Below, in pieces: positions 8,781-17,614 of a stretch of DNA of 64,000 nucleotides. The stretch is taken from positions 1-64,000 of the forward strand of contig NZ_JANZYP010000043.1 of NCBI RefSeq assembly GCF_025506355.1, in the 5' to 3' direction. The notes beneath the pieces are model-generated. The model did no database searches. It saw nothing but the letters and a program-made list of their open reading frames with translations, and had not been told where the DNA came from. The stretch comes from Sphaerisporangium corydalis. GTDB lineage: Bacteria; Actinomycetota; Actinomycetes; Streptosporangiales; Streptosporangiaceae. Position 1 is the first letter of the stretch, and each line of letters begins with the position of its first letter. A program made the position numbers and the translations under genes.

Positions 8781-10069
8781 GCGCCACGACGGCCGCCCCG
8801 GGCACCGCGCGCCGCCGGGGCGGCCTGCTGCGCGACCGCGACTTCCGGCTGCTGTGGATCGGCGAGACCGCCAGCTCCTTCGGCAGCTCGCTCACCGGCG
8901 TGGCACTCCCCCTGGTCGCGGTCACCACCCTGCACGCGAGCACGTTCGTCGTGGCGATGCTGACGGCGGCGACGTGGCTGCCGTGGCTGGTCATCGGGCT
9001 CCCGGCCGGCGCCTGGGTCGACCGGCTGCGCCGGCGGCCGGTGATGCTGGTCTGTGACGCCGCCTCGCTGCTGCTGTTCCTCAGCGTGCCCGCCGCGGCC
9101 TGGTGGGGGCGGCTGACCATCGGCCACCTCCTGGCCGTCGCACTGCTCGCCGGCACCGCGAAGGTGTTCTTCCAGACCGCCTACCAGGCCTACCTTCCCG
9201 CCGTGGTCGGCGACGCCGACCTGCACGAGGGCAACGCCAAGCTGCAGGGCAGCGAGTCGGCGGCCCAGGTCGCGGGCCCCGGCGCCGGCGGCCTGATCGC
9301 GCAGGTCTTCGGCGCCGTCACCGGCCTGATCGCCGACGCGGTGAGCTTCCTGGTCTCGGCGGCCTGCCTGCTCGCGATGCGCACCCGCGAGGCGCCCCCC
9401 GGCCGCAGGCACCGGCGGACCACGCTGTGGCGGGAGATCGGCGAGGGCGCGCGCTTCGTCGCCCGGGACCGGTACCTGCGGGTGCTGACCGTCTTCGGGG
9501 CCGTCAGCAACCTCGCCCTGGTCGGCTACCAGTCCATCCTGGTGGTCTTCCTGGTGCGCGAGGTCGGGGTCGGCTCGGGCACGGTCGGCGCGCTGATCGC
9601 CGCGACCAGCGTCGGCGGGGTCGCCGCCGCCGCGGGCGCCGCCCGCCTGGTGCGGCGCGTCGGGTCCGCCAGGGCGCTGATGGTGTGCGAGATGGCCTGC
9701 GCCCCGTTCGGGCTGCTCATCCCCCTGGCGAGCCCGGGGGCGGGCCTGGCGTTCATGGTCGTGGGAGGCTTCGTCGTGGTCGCGGGGGTGGTGACCGGGA
9801 ACGTGATCAAGTCGAGCTTCCGCCAGGCCTACTGCCCGCGCCACCTCATGGGCCGGGTGTCGGTCAGCATGCAGTTCGTCAACTACGGCACCATCCCGCT
9901 GGGCGCCGTACTCGGCGGCGTCCTCGGCACCTCCATCGGCGTCCGCCCGGCCATGTGGATCACGACGGGGGCGCTGGCCCTGTCCGGGCTCGTCCTGCTC
10001 GCCGGGCCCATCCGCGGGGACAGGGACTTCCCCGCCGCGCCGGCCCCCGAGGCGCACGGCCGCCCTTGA
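8777..10069 (+). CDS. MFS transporter (EntS/MFS_3-like exporter)
   Basis: A 430-residue protein with about 12 hydrophobic segments in two halves. The N-terminal DFRLLWIGETASSFGSSLTGVALPL and the AGAWVDRLRRRPVML loop after the second segment are typical of the enterobactin-exporter-like MFS group, which is common for drug or siderophore efflux. GTG start within the GTGA overlap with the ArsR gene, so the two are translationally coupled. Direction (export) and substrate are inferred; the sequence does not show the substrate. Confidence 0.87.
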   Translation: MSATTAAPGTARRRGGLLRDRDFRLLWIGETASSFGSSLTGVALPLVAVTTLHASTFVVAMLTAATWLPWLVIGLPAGAWVDRLRRRPVMLVCDAASLLLFLSVPAAAWWGRLTIGHLLAVALLAGTAKVFFQTAYQAYLPAVVGDADLHEGNAKLQGSESAAQVAGPGAGGLIAQVFGAVTGLIADAVSFLVSAACLLAMRTREAPPGRRHRRTTLWREIGEGARFVARDRYLRVLTVFGAVSNLALVGYQSILVVFLVREVGVGSGTVGALIAATSVGGVAAAAGAARLVRRVGSARALMVCEMACAPFGLLIPLASPGAGLAFMVVGGFVVVAGVVTGNVIKSSFRQAYCPRHLMGRVSVSMQFVNYGTIPLGAVLGGVLGTSIGVRPAMWITTGALALSGLVLLAGPIRGDRDFPAAPAPEAHGRP

Positions 10070-10106
10070 CCCCGTTTTGTCAGGACGCGACCGCCGCCTT
10101 GAGGCC

Positions 10107-10631
10107 TCAGGGCAGGGCGGCCCTGACGGCACGCCATGCCGGGGCGCTGAGCAGGTCCCGCCAGGACGTGAACAGTTCCAGCAGCTCGGCGCCGTGGCGG
10201 GCGCGGATCTCGGGGTTGGCCTGGACCACGTCCAGCTCGTTGGCCACGGTGATCTCGGCGAAGTCCCGCCGGAGCGCGGCCGGCGGGTCGAGGACGACGC
10301 CGGTGAACCGGTCCCTGAACGGGCCGCCGTCCTCGGCCAGCCGCGCGTGGGAGAACCGCCGATCACAACTGGCGTAGAAGTAGACGATCCGCTCGGTCTC
10401 CTCGCCGGCGACCGCCGCCAGCTCGTCCCTGCGGGTCACCTCGCCGAGCGCGGCAGGGAAGCCGTCGGTGCCGTAGAAGGCGTGGCCCAGCCCGGCCAGC
10501 CGCAACGCGGGCCGGGCCTCCCACCGCCCGAGCAGGTCGTGCACCCGCTCCAGGTGGGCCAGCAGGGTGCCGCCCGGGTGGGCGATCTCGCCCGCGCCGC
10601 GCGCGGCCAGCAGATCCCGAAGGTCGTTCAC
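10107..10631 (-). CDS. DUF6817-type conserved protein
   Basis: A 174-residue cytoplasmic protein. Conserved blocks are GGTLLAHLERVHDLL, LRLAGLGHAFYGTDGF and VYFYASCDRRF. They resemble the DUF6817 family, which has HD-like spacing of His residues but no proven activity. The GTG start at 10631 has GGGAGCG about 5 nt upstream. It converges on the MFS gene (37-bp gap) and follows the larger NlpC/P60 gene in the same direction by 29 bp, so it may be co-transcribed. Function unknown. Confidence 0.72.
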   Translation of the reverse strand: MNDLRDLLAARGAGEIAHPGGTLLAHLERVHDLLGRWEARPALRLAGLGHAFYGTDGFPAALGEVTRRDELAAVAGEETERIVYFYASCDRRFSHARLAEDGGPFRDRFTGVVLDPPAALRRDFAEITVANELDVVQANPEIRARHGAELLELFTSWRDLLSAPAWRAVRAALP

Positions 10632-10660
10632 GGCTCGCTCCCTTCCCGCCGGCGGCCGGC

Positions 10661-11647
10661 TCAGGGACGTACGGCGCCGATGATGCCCCGGTACGACGAG
10701 AGCGGGACGACCTTGACGACGTCCCCCGTCTGGGGGGCGTGGACCATCTTGCCGCCGCCCGCGTACATGCCGACGTGCCCGAGGCCCGCGGCGAACAGCA
10801 GGTCGCCCGGCTGCAGCGCGTTCAGCGAGACCCTGCGCGAGGCGCCCCAGTTGTACTGCTCGGCGGCCGTGCGGGGGATGCCGACCCCGGCGGCGCGCCA
10901 GGAGGCCTGGGTCAGCCCCGAGCAGTCGTAGGCGCCTGGACCGGTCCCGCCGTAACGGTAGGGCTTGCCCACCTGGGCGAAGGCGAACTGCAGCGCGGTG
11001 CGCGCGTTGCCGGAGGCGCTGCCGGTGTACTTGATGCCGGAGCTGTTGGGGTTGCCGGCGTTGAAGGAGTTGAGGCTGCGCAGGAGCCGCTCCTGCTGGC
11101 CGACCAGCTTCTCGACGTCCTTCTTCTGCTTGCGCAGGTCGTCGAACAGGTCGATGGCCTTGTCGTAGGCGCCCTTGGCCTTGTCGCGCTGGCCCTTGAG
11201 CGAACGCGTGGCGTTCTCGAACTCGGTCAGCGTGCGCGACTGGCCCTCGGACATCTGGTCGACCGACGCCAGCCCGCTCAGCAGCGACTCGGGGTCGCTC
11301 TGGGTCACCAGGTTCGGCCACGCCATCAGGTCGCCGGTCTGGTAGTTGCTGACCGCCACCGACACCAGGCCCTGGCGCAGCGCGTCGATCTCGGTGAGCC
11401 GGTCCTTGAGCCGGCCGTTGAGGAGGTTGTACTCCTTGCGGGCCTTCTTCCAATGCTCGCCGGCGAGGTTGTAGCGGTCGACGACCTTGTCGGCCTGGTC
11501 GTTCAGTTTGGCGAGCCGCGCCTTGGTCTGGGCGACCGTGGGCTTGGGCTTCGCCTCCGCCCCGCTCGCCTGGATCAACAAGACGGCGATGGCGAGACCG
11601 GCGGCCACCGGTACCCGCCCTGCTCCCCGGATGCCACGCACGGCCAC
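10661..11647 (-). CDS. Secreted coiled-coil NlpC/P60 endopeptidase (RipA-like)
   Basis: A 328-residue protein with a signal peptide (VAAGLAIAVLLIQASGAEA), two long coiled-coil stretches (about 38-110 and 140-200), and a C-terminal NlpC/P60 domain with Cys242 (YDCSGL), His291 (HVGMY) and His in VHAPQTG. This is the RipA/CwlO arrangement, in which the coiled coil restrains a peptidoglycan endopeptidase used in septation or elongation. By neighbourhood it would be the counterpart of mycobacterial Rv2190c. The GTG start follows a GAGGGGG box about 10 nt upstream. No riboswitch precedes it, unlike the smaller paralogue at 7012-7578. Confidence 0.9.
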   Translation of the reverse strand: MAVRGIRGAGRVPVAAGLAIAVLLIQASGAEAKPKPTVAQTKARLAKLNDQADKVVDRYNLAGEHWKKARKEYNLLNGRLKDRLTEIDALRQGLVSVAVSNYQTGDLMAWPNLVTQSDPESLLSGLASVDQMSEGQSRTLTEFENATRSLKGQRDKAKGAYDKAIDLFDDLRKQKKDVEKLVGQQERLLRSLNSFNAGNPNSSGIKYTGSASGNARTALQFAFAQVGKPYRYGGTGPGAYDCSGLTQASWRAAGVGIPRTAAEQYNWGASRRVSLNALQPGDLLFAAGLGHVGMYAGGGKMVHAPQTGDVVKVVPLSSYRGIIGAVRP

Positions 11648-11705
11648 TGGGACGTCAGCCCCCTCAAGTGAGACAAGTGAGACAACCTGGGGCGTGATCC
11701 TACAG

Positions 11706-11729
11706 AAGGTGCATAGGCACCTGCACCTT
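11706..11729 (-). terminator. Candidate terminator hairpin after the NYN gene
   Basis: AAGGTGCA and TGCACCTT form an 8-bp perfect stem with an 8-nt loop, about 30 nt past the NYN-protein stop. The only gene ending here is on the minus strand. On the plus strand the stem is followed by TTTCCCC. Confidence 0.45.
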
Positions 11730-11758
11730 TTCCCCAGGAATTGGTCTCGACGCGACGT

Positions 11759-13081
11759 TCAGCCGCGGCCGAGGCGGCGGAGCAGGAGGGTGGCGGGCAC
11801 CGGACGTGCCCCCATGCGGCGGACGGACTCGGCCACCTCGCGGTCGGAGGACACCACGGCCACCGCGCGGCCGGGCGGCTCGGCGCGGACGAGTTGCCTG
11901 ATCAGGTCGTCGGCGATCTCCCCGGGCGCGCTGAACAGCACGCGCACGCCGCGGGGCGCGGAGACGTGGACCGGGCCGTTCAGCTCGGCGCCGTCGAACG
12001 CGCAGGTGACCTCGACCCTGGTCTGCACGGCCAGCCCGCCGAGCCCGGTGAGCAGCCGCGAGCGCTGGTCGATCAGGGTCAGCGTCGGATAGCCCGACTT
12101 GGTGACGTTGTAGCCGTCCACGACGAGGTGGAGGTGCGGGATGGCGAGGAGCTGGTCGAGCAGCGCGGGGTCGTCGTCGGCCAGGGCGCGCGCGGGCACG
12201 GCGCGCACCGACGGCCGGCCGGGGCTCACCGCGGTCACCGAGTCGGCCGGCCTGCTGATCGCGACGGGCAGCGCGAGCTCGCCGCGCAGCCCGGCGGCGG
12301 CGTCCTGGAGGCTGTCCAGCAGCACGCGGACGCGGGCGTCCTCGATGCTGCGCCCCTCGCGCGCGGCCCGGCGGCCGGCCTCGACCTGCCGCTCGGCGTC
12401 GGCCAGGCGCTCACGCAGCTTGCGCAGCTCGCTCTCGGCCGCGCTGGTGGCCGAGGTCACGGCGGCCCGCGCCTCCTGCTCCCTGGCCCGCAGCTCGGCG
12501 GCGCTCTCCTCGGCCACCCGGGTGCGCTCCCGGGCGTCGTGCAGCCGGCGCCGCAGGTCGGCGATCTCCGCCTTGGAGGTCTTGAGCTGCTCGCGCAGCC
12601 GGTCGGACTCGTCCTTGGCGGCGGCCTTCTGGGCGGCGATCTGCTCGCGCAGCCGGACGACGGTCTGCTCCTGGGCGTTGCCCTCGGCCGTGGCGGCGGC
12701 CTGCTCCAGGTCCGAGCGCGCCGTCTCCACCAGCTCGGGCCAGCCGGGAGGCCGCGTGAGATAGGCGGCCGCCGCCACCAGGACCGGCTCGGCGGCGGGC
12801 GGGACGTTGCCCTCCTCCAGGCTGGCGACCAGCTCGGGCCAGGCCTCCTGGAGGGTCTCGGCGACGATCTCGCGGAACTCCTTGTCGGTCTCCAGTTGCG
12901 CGGCGATCGGCGCGCTGCCCAGCCGGGCGCGCTTGCGCGGGTCGAACCGCGCGATGCCCTTCAGCGGGGGCGGGATCGCGGCGGGCTGCATGGAGCCGAG
13001 CACCTGGGCGGCGAGCTCGACGACATGTAAGCGGACCTGCTCGGGCAGCGGGCGAGACAGGCCTTCTCCGGCTGAACTCAT
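11759..13081 (-). CDS. NYN-domain protein with coiled-coil region (YacP-like, possible RNase)
   Basis: A 440-residue protein. The N-terminal helical part (about 1-110) is followed by a long Arg/Glu/Ala-rich coiled coil (about 110-240). The C-terminal NYN/PIN-like domain begins at LHLVVDGYNVTKSGYP with later acidic CAFDGAEL, EIADDLI and VSSDREV, the expected metal-binding carboxylates. NYN proteins are mostly RNases acting on tRNA, rRNA or mRNA. ATG at 13081 has AGGGGAA 6 nt upstream; a longer frame exists but no signal supports it. Single gene, divergent from the phosphotransferase gene. Target unknown. Confidence 0.82.
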   Translation of the reverse strand: MSSAGEGLSRPLPEQVRLHVVELAAQVLGSMQPAAIPPPLKGIARFDPRKRARLGSAPIAAQLETDKEFREIVAETLQEAWPELVASLEEGNVPPAAEPVLVAAAAYLTRPPGWPELVETARSDLEQAAATAEGNAQEQTVVRLREQIAAQKAAAKDESDRLREQLKTSKAEIADLRRRLHDARERTRVAEESAAELRAREQEARAAVTSATSAAESELRKLRERLADAERQVEAGRRAAREGRSIEDARVRVLLDSLQDAAAGLRGELALPVAISRPADSVTAVSPGRPSVRAVPARALADDDPALLDQLLAIPHLHLVVDGYNVTKSGYPTLTLIDQRSRLLTGLGGLAVQTRVEVTCAFDGAELNGPVHVSAPRGVRVLFSAPGEIADDLIRQLVRAEPPGRAVAVVSSDREVAESVRRMGARPVPATLLLRRLGRG

Positions 13082-13251
13082 CCGTCTTCCCCTAGCTGAC
13101 TGGCCATTCAAAAACTGTCTATCCGACAAGGGTACGGCTGGCGGCTTCGTGGTCAGCGCGCTTCGCACCGGGGTCCTCACGCACACAGGCCCCTCAAGCC
13201 TCCTCCGTGACCCCCTGAAGGCCGGTTAACGCCATGTGAACGCCGTATGGA

Positions 13252-13261
13252 CAAGCGCTTG
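13252..13261 (+). promoter_or_regulatory. Palindrome CAAGCGCTTG before the phosphotransferase gene
   Basis: A perfect 10-bp palindrome (flanks ACAAGCGCTTGGT) lies 43 nt before the start, with TATACG shortly downstream as a possible -10. The shape fits a TetR-family operator and resembles, in one half-site flank incompletely, the recalled KstR2 consensus. Confidence 0.4.
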
Positions 13262-13304
13262 GTAGCGGTATACGACTGTGCCACGCCGGATGAGGGAGAC
13301 AACG

Positions 13305-14438
13305 ATGTCGAGGCTGGAAGACCAGCACGCCGTACCCGCGGAAATGCGCACGTCAACCCGTGACCTGGGGGAACTCCGCGAGCGCCTGCGGGCCTGGCTG
13401 CCCGGGCGGCTCGACGGCGCGTCCGCGGTGACGGTGTCGGAGCTGTCGCGCCCCTCGGGGAACGGCCTTTCCAGCGAGACGGTGTTCTTCACCGCGACCT
13501 GGGCCGGCGCCTCCGGGGAGCAGGAGCTGGAGTGCGTCGCGAGGCTCGCCCCGGCCGCCGACGCGGTGCCGGTCTTCCCCGAGTACGACCTCGGCAGGCA
13601 GTTCGAGGTCATGCGGCTGGCCAGGCAGCGGGCCGGCATCCCCGCGCCCCTGGCGCTGTGGTTCGAGCCCGACCCGGGCCCGCTCGGCTCCCCGTTCTTC
13701 GTGATGGAGCGGGAGCGGGGCGACGTCCCGCCCGACCTCGTCCCGTACACCTTCCAGGGCTGGCTGCTCGACGCCTCCCCCGCCGACCGGGCGCGCCTGC
13801 AGGCCGGGACGGTGGACGTGCTCGCGCGGCTGCACAACGCGAGCGTGCGGCCGGGCGAGCTCGACTTCCTGCGGTCGCACCACCCGGGCGACTCCGCCCT
13901 GCGCCGCCACGTCACCGAGCAGCGGGCGTACTACGAGTGGGCCCACTCCTCCATGCGCGTCCCCATCCTGGAGGACGCGTTCCTGTGGCTGGAGGACCAC
14001 TGGCCGGCCGGCACCGGCCCTGACGTGATCAACTGGGGCGACGCGCGCATCGGCAACGTGATGTACCGCGACTTCACGCCGGTGGCGGTGCTCGACTGGG
14101 AGATGGCCGGGGTCGGGCCGCGCGAGATCGACCTCGCCTGGATGTTCTTCCTGCACCGGTTCTTCCAGGACGTGGCCACGTTCATGGAGTTACCCGGCCT
14201 GCCCGGCTTCATGACCAGGGACGACGTCTGCGCCCAGTACCACTCCATGTCCGGGTACGAGCCCAGGGACATGGAGTTCTACGAGATGTACGCGGCCCTG
14301 CGGTACGGGATCATCATGGCCCGCGTCTGCCACCGGCAGATCCACTTCGGCGAGCGTGCGATGCCCGACGACCCGAACGACCTGGTCATGCACCGCGCCA
14401 CCATCGAGAGCATGCTCGAGGGGGACTACTGGGACTGA
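13305..14438 (+). CDS. Phosphotransferase family protein (APH/ChoK-like, FadE36-type)
   Basis: A 377-residue kinase-fold protein. SNGLSSETVFFTATW is the glycine-rich region, VINWGDARIGNVMYRD is the catalytic loop (Asp and Asn) and VAVLDWEMAGVG carries the metal-binding Asp. The family (aminoglycoside phosphotransferase/choline kinase fold) is often linked to acyl-CoA metabolism in actinobacteria. ATG at 13305 is preceded by GAGGGAG at good spacing; ATG 13290 and GTG 13278 are in frame alternatives. A palindromic operator lies upstream. The substrate cannot be read from the sequence; antibiotic resistance is not implied. Confidence 0.85.
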   Translation: MSRLEDQHAVPAEMRTSTRDLGELRERLRAWLPGRLDGASAVTVSELSRPSGNGLSSETVFFTATWAGASGEQELECVARLAPAADAVPVFPEYDLGRQFEVMRLARQRAGIPAPLALWFEPDPGPLGSPFFVMERERGDVPPDLVPYTFQGWLLDASPADRARLQAGTVDVLARLHNASVRPGELDFLRSHHPGDSALRRHVTEQRAYYEWAHSSMRVPILEDAFLWLEDHWPAGTGPDVINWGDARIGNVMYRDFTPVAVLDWEMAGVGPREIDLAWMFFLHRFFQDVATFMELPGLPGFMTRDDVCAQYHSMSGYEPRDMEFYEMYAALRYGIIMARVCHRQIHFGERAMPDDPNDLVMHRATIESMLEGDYWD

Positions 14439-14460
14439 GCTCCCGGCCGGGGGGCCGGGC

Positions 14461-14493
14461 CCGGCGGGCGGCACGTCCGGAGCCGCCCGCCGG
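14461..14493 (+). terminator. Bidirectional terminator hairpin
   Basis: A perfect 12-bp stem, CCGGCGGGCGGC with its complement, and a 9-nt loop. It lies between the convergent phosphotransferase gene and the small secreted-protein gene, so it probably serves both. Confidence 0.7.
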
Positions 14494-14545
14494 ACGGCCC
14501 GTCCCGGTCCTGTGGCGTGCGCCGCGGACCGGGCGGGCCTCCGCG

Positions 14546-15103
14546 TCAGCTCCGGGAGATGATCGTCCTGGACCTGTTGATGCGGTCCTTGCGGGAGATC
14601 TGGCGCACGTAGTCGCGCACGCTCAGCCCGCTCTCCAGGCCGACGGCCCGCGCGTAGTGGTCGACGGAGTAGCTGCCCGCGTACTTGTACTTGACCCAGA
14701 TCTGGAAGCGGACCGAGACGGTGTTCGCGTTGCCGTGCTTGATCAGGCAGTAGGCCCGGGAGTTGAAGAAGCCGCACGAGGCATGGGCCGGCTTGTTGAG
14801 GAAGCGGACCTTGGAGACGGTGCCCCTCGGCACGAAGGCCGCCAGCACGATGGCGTCGGCCTCGATCCGGCGCAGGCGCGTCGCGCGGTAGCTGAACGTC
14901 GCGAAGCCGCCCCGCCGCATTCCGGTGGGGTAGAGGACGCGGACATAGGCCTTGGGCGCCTGGACGGCGGCCGCGGCCGGGACGACCTTGACGGTGGCGG
15001 CCCGGGCGGGAACCGCTCCGGCGGCCTGTGCGGGAGCGGACGCCAGGAGAATTGACCCGGCGCCCACAGCCAAAGAAGTGATCAATGCGGATAACCTGCG
15101 CAT
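14546..15103 (-). CDS. Small secreted protein of unknown function
   Basis: A 185-residue protein with a clear signal peptide: MRRLSALITSLAVGAGSILLASAPAQAAG, written here as MRRLSAL then a hydrophobic run ending AQA-AG. The mature part is basic and beta-rich, with two cysteines (SCGFFN and AYCLIK) 9 residues apart that could form a disulfide. Its C-terminus is Arg/Ser-rich. ATG is preceded by GGGAGG. Not recognised as a named family. Divergent from the exonuclease hybrid gene across a 250-bp region with AT-rich patches. Confidence 0.78.
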   Translation of the reverse strand: MRRLSALITSLAVGAGSILLASAPAQAAGAVPARAATVKVVPAAAAVQAPKAYVRVLYPTGMRRGGFATFSYRATRLRRIEADAIVLAAFVPRGTVSKVRFLNKPAHASCGFFNSRAYCLIKHGNANTVSVRFQIWVKYKYAGSYSVDHYARAVGLESGLSVRDYVRQISRKDRINRSRTIISRS

Positions 15104-15355
15104 ACGCGCCTCCCCGTAAATGGACCTTGCGCACTCTTGCCGAGAGTGAACGGACGATCTACTCGGTAGGTCAATATTTCACAAAAAATCCCTATGCCAA
15201 TGGCAAATGACCAAGCTCCCGGGGAGTTCCGGCGCGTCCGAAAAAATCTTTCGTCGACGAGAAAGGATCTCCGAACGGGCGCGGACCTGCGGCGCCGGAC
15301 GATCGTGGAACGCGCCGATCCGCCGTGACGGCCGGAACTGTCGGTCGGCGATCGT

Positions 15356-17095
15356 ATGGTCATGCTCGTGGAGATCGGGGTTCAAGGAACGCTTGACGAG
15401 CTGGGCACGCCCCTCGACCAGGTGACCTTCGTCGTCTTCGACCTGGAGACGACGGGCGGGTCACCGGCGGAGCACGCCATCACCGAGATCGGCGCCGTCA
15501 AGGTGCGCGGCGGCGAGGTGCTCGGCGAGTTCGCCACCCTGGTCGACCCCGGGCGCCCCATCCCGCCCTTCATCACCGTCCTGACCGGCATCACCGACGT
15601 CATGGTGGTGGCCGCGCCCAGGATCGAGCGGGTGCTGCCCGCCTTCCTGGAGTTCATCCGCGGCGCCACCCTGGTCGCGCACAACGCCCCGTTCGACGTC
15701 GGCTTCATCAAGGCCGACTGCCAGGCCCACGGCTATCCCCCGCCCGCCAACCCCGTCGTGGACACCGCCGACCTCGCCCGGCGCGTCCTGACCCGCGACG
15801 AGGTGCCCAACTGCAAGCTCTCCACCCTGGCGCGGGTCTTCCGCAGCACCACCGAGCCGTGCCACCGCGCGCTGGCCGACGCCAAGGCGACCGTCGACGT
15901 GCTTCACGCGCTGATCGAGCGGGTCGGCGCCTTCGGCGTGCAGACCCTGGAGGAGCTCAAGGGCTTCGTCCGGGCGCCCACCCCCGAGCAGAAGCGCAAA
16001 CGCCACCTCGCCGCCGCCGTCCCGAGCGAGCCGGGGGTGTACGTCTTCGAGGACGACCGGGGCGAGGCGCTCTACGTCGGCAAGAGCGGCGACCTGCGCC
16101 GGCGGGTGCGGTCCTACTTCACCGCGGGAGAGACCCGGCCGCGCATCCGCGAGATGATCGGCATCGCCGAGCGGGTACGCACGATCGTGTGCGCCACGGG
16201 CCTTGAGGCCGAGGTCAGGGAGCTGCGCCTCATCGGCGCCACCAAACCGCGCTACAACCGCCGCTCGCGCTTCCCCGAGAAGGTCGTGTGGCTCAAGCTG
16301 ACCGACGAGCCCTTCCCCCGGCTGTCCATCGTCCGCGAGGTCAAGCACGACCAGGCGGCCTACCTCGGGCCGTTCACCTCCGCGCGCGGCGCCGCCGACG
16401 CCAGGTCCGCCCTGCACGAGGCGCTGCCGCTGCGCCAGTGCACCGAGCGCATGACCGCGCGCACCCGGCGGTCCGCCTGCGCCCTGGCCGAGATGGGCCG
16501 CTGCGGGGCGCCGTGCGAGGGCCGGCAGACCGTCGAGGAGTACCGCAGGCACGCCGAGGAGGCCCGCGCGGCCATGGAGGACGACCCAGGGCAGGTGTTC
16601 TCGGCCCTGGAGGCCCGCATGGAGCGCCTGGCGGCCGAGCAGCGCTATGAGGAGGCCGCCGTCGACCGCGACCGGCTCGCGGTCTACGTGCGCACGGCCG
16701 CGCGCATGCAGCGGCTCCGCTCCCTCACCGTCATCCCGCAGATGATCGCCGCGAGCCCGGCGTTCGGCGGCGGCTGGGAGATCCACGTCGTGCGCCACGG
16801 CCGGCTGGTCGCGGCCGGCGTGATGCCGAGGGGCGCCCATCCGACCCCCTACGTCGACGCCCTGGAGGCGACCGCCGAGACCGTGGTCCCCGGCCCGGGG
16901 CCGCTGCCCGCCGCCGGGGCCGAGGAGACCGAATGCGTCCTGCGCTGGCTCGACTCCCCGGGCGTGCGGCTGGTCCGGGTCGACGGCACCTGGAGCCTGC
17001 CGGCCCGGGGCGCCGGCCGCCTCAAGGAGCGCATCGACCTCGCCTACCAGGGCGTCCAGCCCCACCGCCCGCGCGAGGGCCGGCCGCTGCGCTGA
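15356..17095 (+). CDS. DEDDh exonuclease / GIY-YIG (UvrC-like) hybrid protein
   Basis: A 579-residue fusion. The N-terminal DnaQ-like exonuclease has Asp29 and Glu31 (FDLETTGG), the AHNAPFDVGF Asp, and His170/Asp175 (CHRALADAK). A GIY-YIG nuclease follows (from about 222), with GVYVF, ALYVGKSGDLRRRVRSYF, the catalytic Glu in EAEVRELRLI and Asn in RYN. Then comes a UVR-like helix (EQRYEEAAVDRDRL, about 425). The UvrC RNase H-like nuclease and HhH domains are absent. Mycobacterial Rv2191 has the same layout and a similar neighbourhood. A role in DNA repair is inferred. The ATG at 15356 has a weak ribosome binding site. Confidence 0.9.
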   Translation: MVMLVEIGVQGTLDELGTPLDQVTFVVFDLETTGGSPAEHAITEIGAVKVRGGEVLGEFATLVDPGRPIPPFITVLTGITDVMVVAAPRIERVLPAFLEFIRGATLVAHNAPFDVGFIKADCQAHGYPPPANPVVDTADLARRVLTRDEVPNCKLSTLARVFRSTTEPCHRALADAKATVDVLHALIERVGAFGVQTLEELKGFVRAPTPEQKRKRHLAAAVPSEPGVYVFEDDRGEALYVGKSGDLRRRVRSYFTAGETRPRIREMIGIAERVRTIVCATGLEAEVRELRLIGATKPRYNRRSRFPEKVVWLKLTDEPFPRLSIVREVKHDQAAYLGPFTSARGAADARSALHEALPLRQCTERMTARTRRSACALAEMGRCGAPCEGRQTVEEYRRHAEEARAAMEDDPGQVFSALEARMERLAAEQRYEEAAVDRDRLAVYVRTAARMQRLRSLTVIPQMIAASPAFGGGWEIHVVRHGRLVAAGVMPRGAHPTPYVDALEATAETVVPGPGPLPAAGAEETECVLRWLDSPGVRLVRVDGTWSLPARGAGRLKERIDLAYQGVQPHRPREGRPLR

Positions 17096-17185
17096 CCACC
17101 AGGCACGATGACGCGTCGAGCCGGTGGTGTCGGGCAGGGATCACGGCGCTAGAGTCAGCCGAAACCGTCTCGAAGGAGAGCCCCT

Positions 17186-17473
17186 ATGATCACCGCGATC
17201 GTGCACATCAAGGCGGAGGTCCACCGGATCCCCGAAGTCGCCGAGACGATCGCCGCGCTCGACGGGGTGAGCGAGGTCTATTCGATCACCGGTGACTACG
17301 ACCTGATCGCCATGGTGCGCGTCGCCGCGTACGACGAGATCGCCGAGGTGATCCCCGGGCGCGTCAACAAGGTCCCCGGCGTCCTCGCGACCGAGACCCA
17401 CCTGGCCTTCCGCACCTACTCCAAACACGACCTCGACGCCGCCTTCTCCATCGGCTTCGCCGAATCCGACTGA
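17186..17473 (+). CDS. Stand-alone Lrp/AsnC ligand-binding (RAM) domain protein
   Basis: A 95-residue protein consisting only of the alpha-beta RAM domain. GVSEVYSITGDYDLIAMVRV and VPGVLATETHLAF are the family signatures. There is no DNA-binding helix-turn-helix. Such proteins form ring oligomers that bind amino acids and may modulate partners. A GGAGAG box lies 6 nt before the ATG. It lies between the exonuclease hybrid and the convergent trpD. Confidence 0.88.
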   Translation: MITAIVHIKAEVHRIPEVAETIAALDGVSEVYSITGDYDLIAMVRVAAYDEIAEVIPGRVNKVPGVLATETHLAFRTYSKHDLDAAFSIGFAESD

Positions 17474-17614
17474 CCCCACCCGAACGGCATCCACCCCGGC
17501 CGCCCGACGGCTCCCGGCCGTCGAAAGGTCCTTCGGGCGATCTCCCCCCGAGAGCCACCCCGGCCGCCGTCCCCGCCTGCTCCAAGGCCGTTCTCCGGGG
17601 GGTCGCGGCCGGGG

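Noticed and set aside
8210-10366. 718-residue minus-strand frame opposite arsR and the MFS gene
   Set aside because: Only its first part shares the frame region of the DUF6817 gene in another phase; no coherent protein.
11666-11683. Tandem AAGTGAGAC repeat upstream of the larger NlpC/P60 gene
   Set aside because: Two 9-bp copies within the leader; could be a binding site but matches no motif I can name and may be chance.
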